Shown here: one piece after another, positions 51,176-60,100 of the stretch
Position numbering within the stretch: the stretch's first letter is position 1
How the letters are laid out: the number at the start of each line of letters is the position of its first letter
Assembly (NCBI GenBank): GCA_963841065.1
Contig: CAWJBI010000004.1
Span: forward strand, 71,802-135,801
DNA length: 64,000 nucleotides
DNA from: M0108 sp963841065
GTDB lineage: Bacteria > Pseudomonadota > Gammaproteobacteria > Chromatiales > Chromatiaceae
Reading direction: 5' to 3'
Made by a program: the position numbers and the translations under genes
Notes under the pieces: model-generated
Databases searched by the model: none
Told to the model about the DNA's origin: nothing
Seen by the model: only the letters and a program-made list of their open reading frames with translations

Positions 51176-51469
51176 TCAGGAAGCGACGACGGCCTGAACG
51201 CCCGTGGCCGCCGGCAGGCTCGCGGCCTCCTTGGCCGCTTGCTTCAATAACTTCTCAACGCGCTCGGTGGGCTTGGCGCCCTGGGCAATCCAGTAGTCGG
51301 CGCGCTCGCGATCCAGACGCACCTTGACCTCGCCGCCAACGGCGATGGGATTGAAAAAGCCAATACGCTCAATGTAGCGCCCATCTCGGCGACAACGCAC
51401 GTCGGCAACGACGACTTGATAAAAGGGGCGCTTCTTGGCGCCGCCCCGCGACAAACGAATCGTGACCAT
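51176..51469 (-). CDS. rpsP: 30S ribosomal protein S16
   Basis: A 97-residue S16 with the typical start MVTIRLSRGGAKKRPFYQVV and the RIGFFNPIAVGGEVKVRLDR block. The C-terminal 20 residues are an alanine-rich extension, which is common. First ribosomal gene after ffh; the 136-base gap upstream may hold its own promoter. Confidence 0.97.
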   Translation of the reverse strand: MVTIRLSRGGAKKRPFYQVVVADVRCRRDGRYIERIGFFNPIAVGGEVKVRLDRERADYWIAQGAKPTERVEKLLKQAAKEAASLPAATGVQAVVAS

Positions 51470-51605
51470 GGTTAGTCCTGATTGGGTTCCAGAATCGGTC
51501 TCCCGGCACCATTCGGGGCACAGGAAAACACGGCATTTTACTTGAAAATGGAAAAATGAAAAGCGCCAAAATCGCCTAACGGCCCTATCTAGCGTGGCAA
51601 AACCC

Positions 51606-52979
51606 TCAAAACGGCATCCGCCCCGGCATCCCCATGCCCGGGAGCCGACCCGACAGCGATCGCATCATCCGCGCCATGCCGCCGCCCTTCATCTTCTTCA
51701 TGGTCTTCTGCATGATGGTGAACTGCTTGAGCAGGCGATTGATATCCTGGATCTGGGTGCCCGAACCCATGGCGATGCGGCGCTTGCGCGCCCCCTTGAT
51801 GAGGGCGGGGAAGGCCCGCTCATGAGGGGTCATGGAATTGATCATGGCCACGAGCCGCTTCAGTTCCTTGTCGTTCACCTGCTGTTTGAGATGCTCCGGC
51901 ACCTGGCCCATGCCAGGCAGCTTGTCCATGAGCCCGGCCATCCCGCCCATGCTCGACATCTGCGTCAACTGGTCGCGGAAATCCGCCAGATCAAAATCCT
52001 TGCCCTTCTGGATCTTTTTGACCAGCAGCTCCGCCTTCTCGTGGTCGATCTTGCTCTGCACCTCCTCGACCAAGGACAGCACATCCCCCATGCCCAGGAT
52101 GCGCGAGGCGACGCGATCCGGATGAAAAGGCTCCAGGGCCGACGTCTTCTCGCCAACGCCCAGGAACTTGATGGGCTTGCCGGTGATGAAGCGGATGGAC
52201 AGGGCAGCGCCGCCACGGGCGTCGCCATCGGTCTTGGTGAGGATGACGCCGGTGAGCGGCAGGGCGTCGTCGAAGGCCTTGGCGGTGTTGGCCGCGTCCT
52301 GGCCGGTCATGGCGTCCACGACGAACAGGGTCTCGATGGGCTTGACCGCCGCGTGCAGACGCTGGATCTCCTCCATCATGGCCTGATCGACGTGCAACCG
52401 CCCCGCGGTATCGACGATGAGGACATCCTTAAAGTGCTTGCGGGCCGAGTCCAGGGCCGACCGGGCGATGTGCACCGGATCCTGGTCACCCTGGCTGGGG
52501 AAGAATTCCGCGCCCACCTCCGCCGCCAGCGTCCGCAACTGGTCGATGGCCGCCGGACGATAGACGTCGCAACTGACCACCATGACCTTCTTTTTCTGCT
52601 TCTCCTGGAGCCAGCGGGCGAGCTTGGCAACACTGGTGGTCTTGCCCGAACCCTGAAGGCCAGCCATCAGCACCACCGCCGGCGGCTGGGCCGCCAGGTT
52701 CAGGACCTCGTTGGCCGAACCCATGAGTTCGACCAACTCGTCGTTGACGATCTTAATCAGGACCTGGCCCGGGGTCAGGCTGCGCGCCACCTCCTCCCCC
52801 ATCGCCTTGTCGCGTACCCGGTCGACAAAGGCACGCACCACCGGCAAGGCGACATCGGCCTCGAGCAAGGCCATGCGCACCTCGCGCAGGGAGTCCTTGA
52901 TGTTGTCCTCGGTCAGGCGACCCCGGCCACGGAGATTGTCGAGGGCGCGTCCGAGGCGCTCCTGCAGATTTTCGAACAT
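51606..52979 (-). CDS. ffh: Signal recognition particle protein Ffh
   Basis: A 457-residue SRP54 homologue that targets nascent membrane proteins with 4.5S RNA. The N domain starts MFENLQERLGRALDNLRGRG; the GTPase has G1 GLQGSGKTTS at 107-116, G3 DTAGRLHVD, G4 TKTDGDARGG, and the M domain at the C-terminus is methionine-rich (MMRSLSGRLPGMGMPGRM). Upstream lies the divergent ccsA/ypjD gene, a standard pairing in gammaproteobacteria. Confidence 0.97.
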   Translation of the reverse strand: MFENLQERLGRALDNLRGRGRLTEDNIKDSLREVRMALLEADVALPVVRAFVDRVRDKAMGEEVARSLTPGQVLIKIVNDELVELMGSANEVLNLAAQPPAVVLMAGLQGSGKTTSVAKLARWLQEKQKKKVMVVSCDVYRPAAIDQLRTLAAEVGAEFFPSQGDQDPVHIARSALDSARKHFKDVLIVDTAGRLHVDQAMMEEIQRLHAAVKPIETLFVVDAMTGQDAANTAKAFDDALPLTGVILTKTDGDARGGAALSIRFITGKPIKFLGVGEKTSALEPFHPDRVASRILGMGDVLSLVEEVQSKIDHEKAELLVKKIQKGKDFDLADFRDQLTQMSSMGGMAGLMDKLPGMGQVPEHLKQQVNDKELKRLVAMINSMTPHERAFPALIKGARKRRIAMGSGTQIQDINRLLKQFTIMQKTMKKMKGGGMARMMRSLSGRLPGMGMPGRMPF

Positions 52980-53154
52980 GGTCTTCCTCGAGCAGGAAAA
53001 AATAGTGGTAATGGGGCCTGCCAGGCCCGCGGGCGGTAGAATTATGTCCAGTATAATGCAGAGGCTTCCCGGACGGATGGATGGGCTTGCGCGTTAGATC
53101 CAGGGTGCGAGTGATCAGGCGCTCCGCCGGCATCGTTTCCCACGCGCCGTCTTT

Positions 53155-53982
53155 ATGCGATTATTCACTTACATGAATCACCTCTACTTTTCCCTGACCG
53201 CCATCGCCCTTTACCTCGCCGCCACGGGCCTGATCGGGTGGCGTTTGCTCGGCCGCGATCATCCGTATCAGCCCCCCCGCATTCTCGCCTTATGGCTTGT
53301 TTTTGCGGGGATGCTGCTTCACGCCTGGCTTCTCTACGATGGTATTTTCAGCCAACCGGGACTCAATCTTGGCTTTTTCAATGCCTTGGTTCTAACTTCC
53401 TGGACCGTGATTGCCCTGTTGCTGCTCTCCAGCGTCACCAAGCCAGTGGAGAACCTAGGCCTCGTACTGCTACCCGTGGCGGCCTTGACATTAGCGCTGG
53501 AAGCAAGCTACCCGAGTCCCAATTTCATGCGTCCGGCCGTGGGATGGGACATCAAGATCCACGTACTCATCTCCATGCTGGCATACAGCCTGCTCACCCT
53601 GGCCAGCGTTCAGGCTATCTTGCTGGCGATTCAGGACCATCATCTGCGCAGGCGTCAAACCGGCGGCTTTATCCGTGCCTTGCCACCGCTGCAGACCATG
53701 GAAAGCATGCTCTTTGAGATGATCGGCGCAGGCTTCGCCCTTCTGACCCTGGCCCTCATCAGCGGATTTGCCTTCCTGGAAGACATGTTCGCCCAGCACC
53801 TGGTTCACAAAACCGTGTTATCGACTCTGGCCTGGCTGATGTTTGGCAGCCTGCTCATAGGTCGCTTCCGCTACGGCTGGCGGGGCAAGACAGCGATCAT
53901 CTGGACTTTAAGCGGGTTTGTGATCCTGATACTGGCTTACTTTGGCAGCAAGGTTGTACTGGAACTCGTACTCCAGCGTTAG
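53155..53982 (+). CDS. CcsA/YpjD family inner-membrane protein
   Basis: A 275-residue membrane protein with eight predicted helices, related to the cytochrome c assembly proteins CcsA/CcmC. The conserved central block is WDIKIHVLISMLAYSLLTLA and the later TLISGFAFLEDMF-like region (here LALISGFAFLEDMF). The ATG at 53173 is an alternative start. Gene pair ypjD-ffh is conserved. Haem-handling residues (WxWD) typical of true CcsA are not evident, so a role in cytochrome assembly is not proven. Confidence 0.82.
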   Translation: MRLFTYMNHLYFSLTAIALYLAATGLIGWRLLGRDHPYQPPRILALWLVFAGMLLHAWLLYDGIFSQPGLNLGFFNALVLTSWTVIALLLLSSVTKPVENLGLVLLPVAALTLALEASYPSPNFMRPAVGWDIKIHVLISMLAYSLLTLASVQAILLAIQDHHLRRRQTGGFIRALPPLQTMESMLFEMIGAGFALLTLALISGFAFLEDMFAQHLVHKTVLSTLAWLMFGSLLIGRFRYGWRGKTAIIWTLSGFVILILAYFGSKVVLELVLQR

Positions 53983-54135
53983 GTCATGGCGACATTTAAG
54001 GGGCGAGGCAAGGCATCCCGCCCTTTCGCAACGGAAGCGACAGGGCTTGGATCCCTCTGGTAGCGGATCTTTGCGGCGACCTGGATACGAGACCCAGGCC
54101 GCCGCGGGTTCAGGCCATTGAAGGAGAAGGGGAAA

Positions 54136-54477
54136 TTAGCAGGAATGGCAGAAATAATCCGGCAGACCAGCAATGCGGCAAGCCTGTTTGCAGCCACCCG
54201 CGGGGAAAAGCCCCTCCAGGGTGCGCCGAGTACAAGCAACATGGGGACTAATTTCATCCCCAATGGCCCGGATGACCAGCTTGGGCGAAGGTGGATGCCC
54301 AAATTCCTTATAATAATCCCGCAAATACTCAATCACCACCCAATGGCGAGGGGTCAGGATTAAACCCTGTTCGGCGGCCATGGCCTCCGCCACTTCGCGA
54401 TCCCAAGCATCGAAACTGGCTAGAAAACCCTTGCGGTCCAACGCCAGATGACGACCGGCGATCTGCATTGAAGACAT
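54136..54477 (-). CDS. DsrC/TusE family sulfur-carrier-like protein with variant C-terminus
   Basis: A 113-residue DsrC-fold protein. The ATG at 54477 has GGAGGAG upstream. Family blocks: ASFDAWDREVAEAMAAEQG, LTPRHWVVIEYLRDYYKEFG and LEGLFPAGGCKQACRIAGLP. DsrC carries two key cysteines on a flexible arm, one in the K-x-A-C-K-I-A-G-L motif and one just before the last residue. Here the first is present (KQACRIAGL) but the arm ends YFCHSC, with a Cys at the very end and an extra Cys two residues before, plus another in GGC. This sets it apart from canonical DsrC (ending PTGCV) and from TusE (lacking the first Cys). It may act in sulfur transfer or sensing; not next to a dsr cluster. Confidence 0.82.
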   Translation of the reverse strand: MSSMQIAGRHLALDRKGFLASFDAWDREVAEAMAAEQGLILTPRHWVVIEYLRDYYKEFGHPPSPKLVIRAIGDEISPHVACTRRTLEGLFPAGGCKQACRIAGLPDYFCHSC

Positions 54478-54859
54478 GATGGCAAACTCCTCCATCCTAC
54501 TTCGGGATGGTTTTATGTTAGTTGGTGGAAGCGAAATTTCTGCCCTGCCCTGGAAGACGACTTCCTGACCTACCGGCTTGCCGCAGAAGGGCGTCCCGGA
54601 ACTGGCCGATTTTGGTTGGTGGTCGAGCCCAGATCCCCTCCAGAACCCGAACTTTGCGAGGAACTTCACCTAAGATTAGACCATTTGATAGGAATTTCCA
54701 GCCCACTGCCTTCAGCAGATCCAGCGGTATCCGGTTCGTGGGCGAGGTCGTGATTGCTTGTCATCAGCCGGTCCTATGGTGCTACAATTTGCACCCTTGG
54801 AAATACAGGGCCTCCACAGGGGCCAGGATCAGCCCCCAGCGACCCAAAATCCGATTCAT
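54478..54859. other. Gene-free interval before tRNA-Ala
   Basis: About 380 bases with no supported gene. A possible promoter for the tRNA (TTGTCA at 54758-54763, TACAAT at 54783-54788, spacer 19) is the only signal seen; the spacer is longer than ideal. The left part is the upstream region of the DsrC-like gene. Confidence 0.4.
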
Positions 54860-54935
54860 GGGGCCGTAGCTCAGCTGGGAGAGCGATGCGTTCGCAATGC
54901 ATAGGTCAGGGGTTCGATCCCCCTCGGCTCCACCA
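54860..54935 (+). tRNA. tRNA-Ala (anticodon CGC)
   Basis: 76 bases with encoded CCA. Acceptor GGGGCCG pairs with CGGCTCC; D-arm AGCTCAGCTGGGAGAGC; anticodon stem-loop ATGCGTTCGCAATGCAT with CGC; T-loop GGTTCGATCC. A stand-alone gene, with a terminator downstream, and the first feature beside the helicase module. Confidence 0.97.
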
Positions 54936-54978
54936 AAACATAGATTTTACCGTCCCGCACGGGACCATAAGAGACCCG

Positions 54979-55006
54979 AACCCGCCCCGAAAAGGCGGGT
55001 TTTTTA
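54979..55006 (+). terminator. Terminator after tRNA-Ala
   Basis: Arms AACCCGCC and GGCGGGTT with a 7-base loop and a run of six Ts, 43 bases past the tRNA CCA end. Confidence 0.85.
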
Positions 55007-55127
55007 TGCCCTTACGCTGGGGCTTAGGGAGGTGGACCCCTACGTCAAGACAGCACCCATGGACCTCCCCGGCAGGGGTGGGAAGAAGGGATCGACGCGA
55101 GGCGCGGCGCTCGCCGGCAGGCGCTAC

Positions 55128-57161
55128 TCATTGATAAAGCCGTGCCGCCCGCTTTGCGCGCGTCATTCCCACATAGACCAGCTTGCGTAGATTTTCGTCC
55201 AACTCGCGATTGACCACGATCGCCACGGCGTCGAACTCCAGGCCTTTGGCCCGATGTAGGGTCATGGCGAAAATCTGCGCATCCTTGCGGCTGAGGCGCT
55301 CGCGGTGGTCGAGGGTGGCCACCTTATAGCCGGCCTCCCGGATCTGCTTGGCCAACTGGTCGCGCAGCTTGAGGGTGGGAGCCATGACGCCGACCTGGGT
55401 GTCACGGTTGTCCTTCAGGCACTGTTCGATGAAGTCCCTGATGCCATCACGAATCGCTTCCATCGATGCGCCATGGATACGGTCCGGCTTGGGACCGTGC
55501 AGCAGCGACTTGTAGCGGGAGATCTCATCCGAGCCGCCGTCCAGATCATCGACCTCGATATCCTCCAGCAGCGCGACCGCCTCGCGGCGAATCTCTTCCG
55601 TAGTCCGGTAGTTCAGATAGAGCTTCTTCCCGCGACCGCGGATATCGATCCCGCAACTGCTCATGCTGGCCTTGTTCTTGGCATAGATGCGCTGGTGGCC
55701 GTCACCGACGAACATCAGATCGTTGGGCCCCGGGGGCACCAGGGCGCGGATCAGTCTCAACGCCTGAGGGCCGAAGTCCTGGGTCTCGTCCACCACCGCA
55801 TGGGCGTAGGGCGGATTTCCTTCGGCGGCGAGGATGGCGCAGGCATCCCGATAGGCGTCGTCCGGCTCCTTCAGACCCTTGGCGCTCAACTGCAGCCGAT
55901 AGTTCTCGAAAATCTCCCACAGGGCATCGCGCTTCTTGCGCGAAAGCAGGACGCCCCTGCCGCGGCGTGGGGCCTCGCGGTAGGCGTCGCGGGACGCCAA
56001 TCCCTGGGCCAGGACCACCTGCTCGAACTCCTCGCGGACGAATTCCCGCGACACGCCCAGCGCGGGATCGAAATCGACCATGGCGGACTCCCAGACCGGC
56101 GCGCACTTGGCCTCGAAGTCGAAGGCGATCTCATGCTCGTAGCGGCGCACCTTGAGCAAGCGGAACACCAGGGCGTCCAGGTTGATGATGTCGATGTGCC
56201 GCATCTGTTCTGGCGTGCAGATCGACTTGAGGCCATCCTCGATATCCAGCGCCAGATTCGTCGTAAAGGTCGTGAAGAGGAGCTTCTGGTCCGTGTCGCC
56301 GAGGGTGCCGGCCAGGTGCTTGGCCCGGTGCATCGCCAGTACCGTCTTGCCGGTACCCGCGCCGCCGAGGATGCGGCTCGGGCCATTCAGATGGCTGGTA
56401 GCCAGGCGCCTCTGGGTGGGGTGCAGGAAGACTCGCCACTGCTCCAGTGGGGCGGAGAGGATCTCCTGGAGGTCGTTTTCGCCTTCCACCACATAGAAGC
56501 GGGAACGACTCTCATCGCGCTCGGCGGCGCTTGCGAAATCTTGCGTATCGATCTCCCGATCGACCCGGGTCTCGCGGGAGGCCAGGATGCTCGCGACCGA
56601 ATCGCCCGCCAGAACCAGAAAGAGCCCCTCGTACGCCTCGACGGGCAATTCTTCGCGCATGGCATCCAGGTCGCCCTCCGAGCGAATGGTCCGGACCGCC
56701 GGGACCATCTCCTCGGGTACCCCGAGCGCCATCAGATCCCGGTCCGAAAGTGCGGAGAAGACGGGCTCGGGCTGGGACGGCAAGGGGGCCGCCTTGCTCT
56801 GCAGGGTCTCCTCGACAAAGTGCAGGTTGGTCAGGGTGAGGGCACCGTTGACCGGATTGACGCTCATCTTCCTCTTGGTGGCCCAGGCATAGGCGTCATC
56901 GTGCGCGTCGATGTGCAGCCAGACGAAGACATTGTCCCGTGGTGCCCGAAAGACGATGCCGCGATAGCCTTGATCGATACGCACCGAACGAAAGTTCTTG
57001 TCCTTGGCGCCCTGGATCGTCTCGTAGTTGATGCCCGGGCTGCGCGGGTCGGTCTGGAACTTGAGCATGAACTCCAGGCCCTTGGTCTGCACCCCCGCCG
57101 GCAATGCCGTCATGCGCTTGATGACCTCGTTGCTGACGATGATCTTGACGTCTTCTGTCAT
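55128..57161 (-). CDS. UvrD/Rep-type SF1 helicase with RelE-like N-terminal domain
   Basis: A 677-residue protein. The first 100 residues resemble a RelE/ParE fold: NFRSVRIDQGYRGIVFRAPRD then FVWLHIDAHDDAYAWA, the pattern in which RelE-type toxins have their basic strand and final HR..Y. A linker follows, then an SF1A helicase: Walker A LGGAGTGKTVL (265-275), DETQDFGPQALRLI (motif II), GDGHQRIYAK (motif III), LNYRTTEEIRREA (motif IV), TLHRAKGLEFDAVAIV (V) and VYVGMTRAKRAARLY (VI). The ATG at 57161 overlaps the stop of the giant helicase as ATGA, so they are co-translated. No frameshift is seen. An anti-phage role is inferred from context. Confidence 0.85.
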   Translation of the reverse strand: MTEDVKIIVSNEVIKRMTALPAGVQTKGLEFMLKFQTDPRSPGINYETIQGAKDKNFRSVRIDQGYRGIVFRAPRDNVFVWLHIDAHDDAYAWATKRKMSVNPVNGALTLTNLHFVEETLQSKAAPLPSQPEPVFSALSDRDLMALGVPEEMVPAVRTIRSEGDLDAMREELPVEAYEGLFLVLAGDSVASILASRETRVDREIDTQDFASAAERDESRSRFYVVEGENDLQEILSAPLEQWRVFLHPTQRRLATSHLNGPSRILGGAGTGKTVLAMHRAKHLAGTLGDTDQKLLFTTFTTNLALDIEDGLKSICTPEQMRHIDIINLDALVFRLLKVRRYEHEIAFDFEAKCAPVWESAMVDFDPALGVSREFVREEFEQVVLAQGLASRDAYREAPRRGRGVLLSRKKRDALWEIFENYRLQLSAKGLKEPDDAYRDACAILAAEGNPPYAHAVVDETQDFGPQALRLIRALVPPGPNDLMFVGDGHQRIYAKNKASMSSCGIDIRGRGKKLYLNYRTTEEIRREAVALLEDIEVDDLDGGSDEISRYKSLLHGPKPDRIHGASMEAIRDGIRDFIEQCLKDNRDTQVGVMAPTLKLRDQLAKQIREAGYKVATLDHRERLSRKDAQIFAMTLHRAKGLEFDAVAIVVNRELDENLRKLVYVGMTRAKRAARLYQ

Positions 57162-60100
57162 CTTGTCTGGCCTCTGAGGGCGGACTCTACGGCGAGCCAC
57201 CAGTTGTCACTTTCCTCGATGACGGCATAGCCGGCGCCCCGCCAACTGCCCGCGAACTCTACCTGGACGGAAGTCAGGAAGACGAGACGGGCCTGCTCCC
57301 ACACTAGCTCCGCCACCCGATAGTCGTCGCCCTCCTCCTGCTCGCAGCCGATTTCATCCGGTGGCGGTACTTCAACGTTGGCCAGATAAACGAAGCCCTG
57401 GGCGAGGCGTTCGAGGAACTGGGCTTCGTCGAGTATCCGGGCCCAACCCGGGCCGCCGCTTGCCGGCCTGGCCACCTGGGGCTGAGGTACGGCCAAGGTT
57501 TGGCCCGCGGCGAGCATGGAGCGCGTCAGCAAGGCAACGCCCGGCACGGCTTGCAGCAGATTGGCCAGGCGCAACCATTGACGCCAAGGGCCGCGCCCCT
57601 GCTTGGGGTCCTGGGTAATGGCAAGATCGTCGATGACCAGGGCGCCCGCGACCGGATATTCGGAAGTGCTCTTTCCGGTGAGAAACTTCGGCTCGGCCTT
57701 GCCAACCCATTGCAGAGCCCCTTTGGCGGGGCTGTGCAGATGAACCGTATGGGCATCCAGCCTGAGCCATTCCGGCAGGGCGCTCAGGACCTCGGTGCCG
57801 CGCCTCTCGATGGCCTCCGTCACCTCGTTCGGGCGCAACACGCTGCGCATCAGCAGATGTTGGCCCGTGGGTTGCAGCCGAAGCAAGGGGTCCTGGCCCG
57901 TGGCATCGGCTTGACCGAGCAACCGCAACAAGAGGGCGATGCCATTCGAGTTCAGGTCGTTCGCTGGGATCCGCGGGATGCGATCCATCGGTATCTGCTG
58001 ACCGGATTCGGTCATGAGCAGGCTCAAGGGACTCTCCAGGTCGGTGCCGCCCTTGAGCTTGTGTGCCGCCTCGATATCCTCGAAGGTCACCGACCATACC
58101 CGGTACTCGCCCCGCAGCATCAGGGTGGCGCGCTTGCGGGCATCCTCCGCCATGGACTGCTGGTGGAACTCCCAGCCGTCCACGAACACCGCAATCGGGC
58201 GCATCGGGCTGGCGGACTTGGTGGCCGAGATCACAAAGTCGGGCTGACACAGGATCTGTCCCGAGGATAGGTCCTCGATAGGCACCTGGGTGTCCACCCA
58301 GTATTTGCTGGGACCGATCGTCAGCAGATAGGCGGTCTTGCCCCCCTTGATGTCCTGGGTGACCTGCACGGCGGGAAATCTGGCATTGTCCGCATCCAGT
58401 TGTCCGCCCAACGCCTTCAGGGCCGGCAGAAAGCGCCGCTCCAGCTCGGAGCCGAAGTCGGGATTGATATAGATCTCGGACAGGCATTTCACCTGCTTGC
58501 GCTGGAAGTTGCCCTCGACCAGGGCATCGAGCATCTCCAGCGCGGCGGTGCGGGAGATGTGCCGGCGGTTCCGTCCCTGGCGGTAATGGAAACACGCATT
58601 GGTAGCACCCGTCCATGTTGGGCCTGTCCTTGCAGCCGCAGTCCCGGATCACCGCATGGGCCGCGGCCAGAACCTCGGTCAGGGTATCCGCGTCACCCGC
58701 CAGCAACTGCTGCAAATAGCCGGTGCCGCCGGGCACCGAGTCGTAGATCAGGATATAGGTCTTGCCGGAGCCATCCCCGGAGCCCGCCTCGGACATGGTC
58801 TCGAAGCGCAGGTGGTCCACCTTGCCGCCAAAACGCTTGCGCAGGCCCAGTTGCAGCGCCGACATGAAAGGAATAGGTGGTGCGCTCACCGGCGCCGAAC
58901 CCCTTGGGCACCATGATGCGCAGACACTCGGACTCGAACTGGCGGTACAGAAAGAGCCGGTCCAGCAGGTGCTCGCTCCCCGTGGCGTGGCGATCCGGGC
59001 AGTCCGGGGTGTGCTCCTGCCTGCGGGCTTCCTTGTGGTTGTTGCCGCCGCTGGGCTGCACCATGCCGCAGCTCTTGCACAGGGAGAAGCCGGGCTTGGC
59101 GCTATCGTCACCGGCGATCAGCGTCGCAGCTCCACGGCGCCCAGGGGTGCCCGCTGGCCGAGATTCAGATCGTGAAAGGCCGCCTTGACGATGAACTCGA
59201 AACCATAGATGGCCTGGTCGGACTCCAGCGTCCAGGCGCTGCGCACGTCCTCGGTAGCGAAGTTCATCAACAGCGGCGGACGATGAACCGGGGTTGCGGG
59301 CCTCGTCGGTCTCGGTGATCCGCGTCTTGTCCGCTCGCTTGATATTGGCGACGGCCCGGTCAGACGCAGCGCGGGCCGCACCTGGCTGCCGTCCGCCCAA
59401 TGACTGTCGCCACAGTGGGGGCAGGTGTTCGACCTTGGCCTCCGGCTCGGTGAGCGGGGTCAGGAAGTGGCAGCTCGCGCAGAAGCGGTGCTCGGCCGGC
59501 GGCTCCAGGCTCATGTCGATCTGGTCGATCTGGACCTTCTCTTGTGGGCGAAGAAGGTGCTACGGGGCGCGAACTCCGCCAGGGCCGCGTGGGCGGGCCG
59601 GCTGTAGCGGCGGACCGGCACCAATATTCCTCGCCGCTGGACTGGCGCCATGGATGATGGTGGTCAGCGCCACCCCTTCCTCGGGGAAGGCGTAGTCGGC
59701 AGCAGCCCGGCGTCTGGTCATGGCCTCCAGCAGGTATTCGTTGTTGAGCTGGGCGATGCGCTGCCCCAGTCCGGTACGCTCCTTTCCAGCAGGTCGATCT
59801 CGGCCAGGGTCTGCTGGTGCCGGGGCACTTCTTCAGCCCGGGCGACCTCGGCGTCGATGGCCTTGCGGCGTTTCTTCCAGGATTCGCGCTCCGCATGGGT
59901 CTCCTCGGAGAGGGCCAGGAAGCGGGCGCGCAGGTTCTTCTGCTGTTCCGTCCCGGTAATGGAAGCCTGCAGCTTCGCCCGCGTCTCGGGACGCAGTTCA
60001 TCGCCCAGCATCCGGCAGAAGGCCTCGAAGAGGGCGGGCTCCTTGGCGGTTGACGAAATCCAGGTAGTTGAAGGGAAAGCGCCTGGTATCGCCGTCCAGC

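Noticed and set aside
55305..57230. A 641-codon open frame on the plus strand
   Set aside because: Antisense to the UvrD helicase, which has all SF1 motifs; the translation lacks any recognisable motif.
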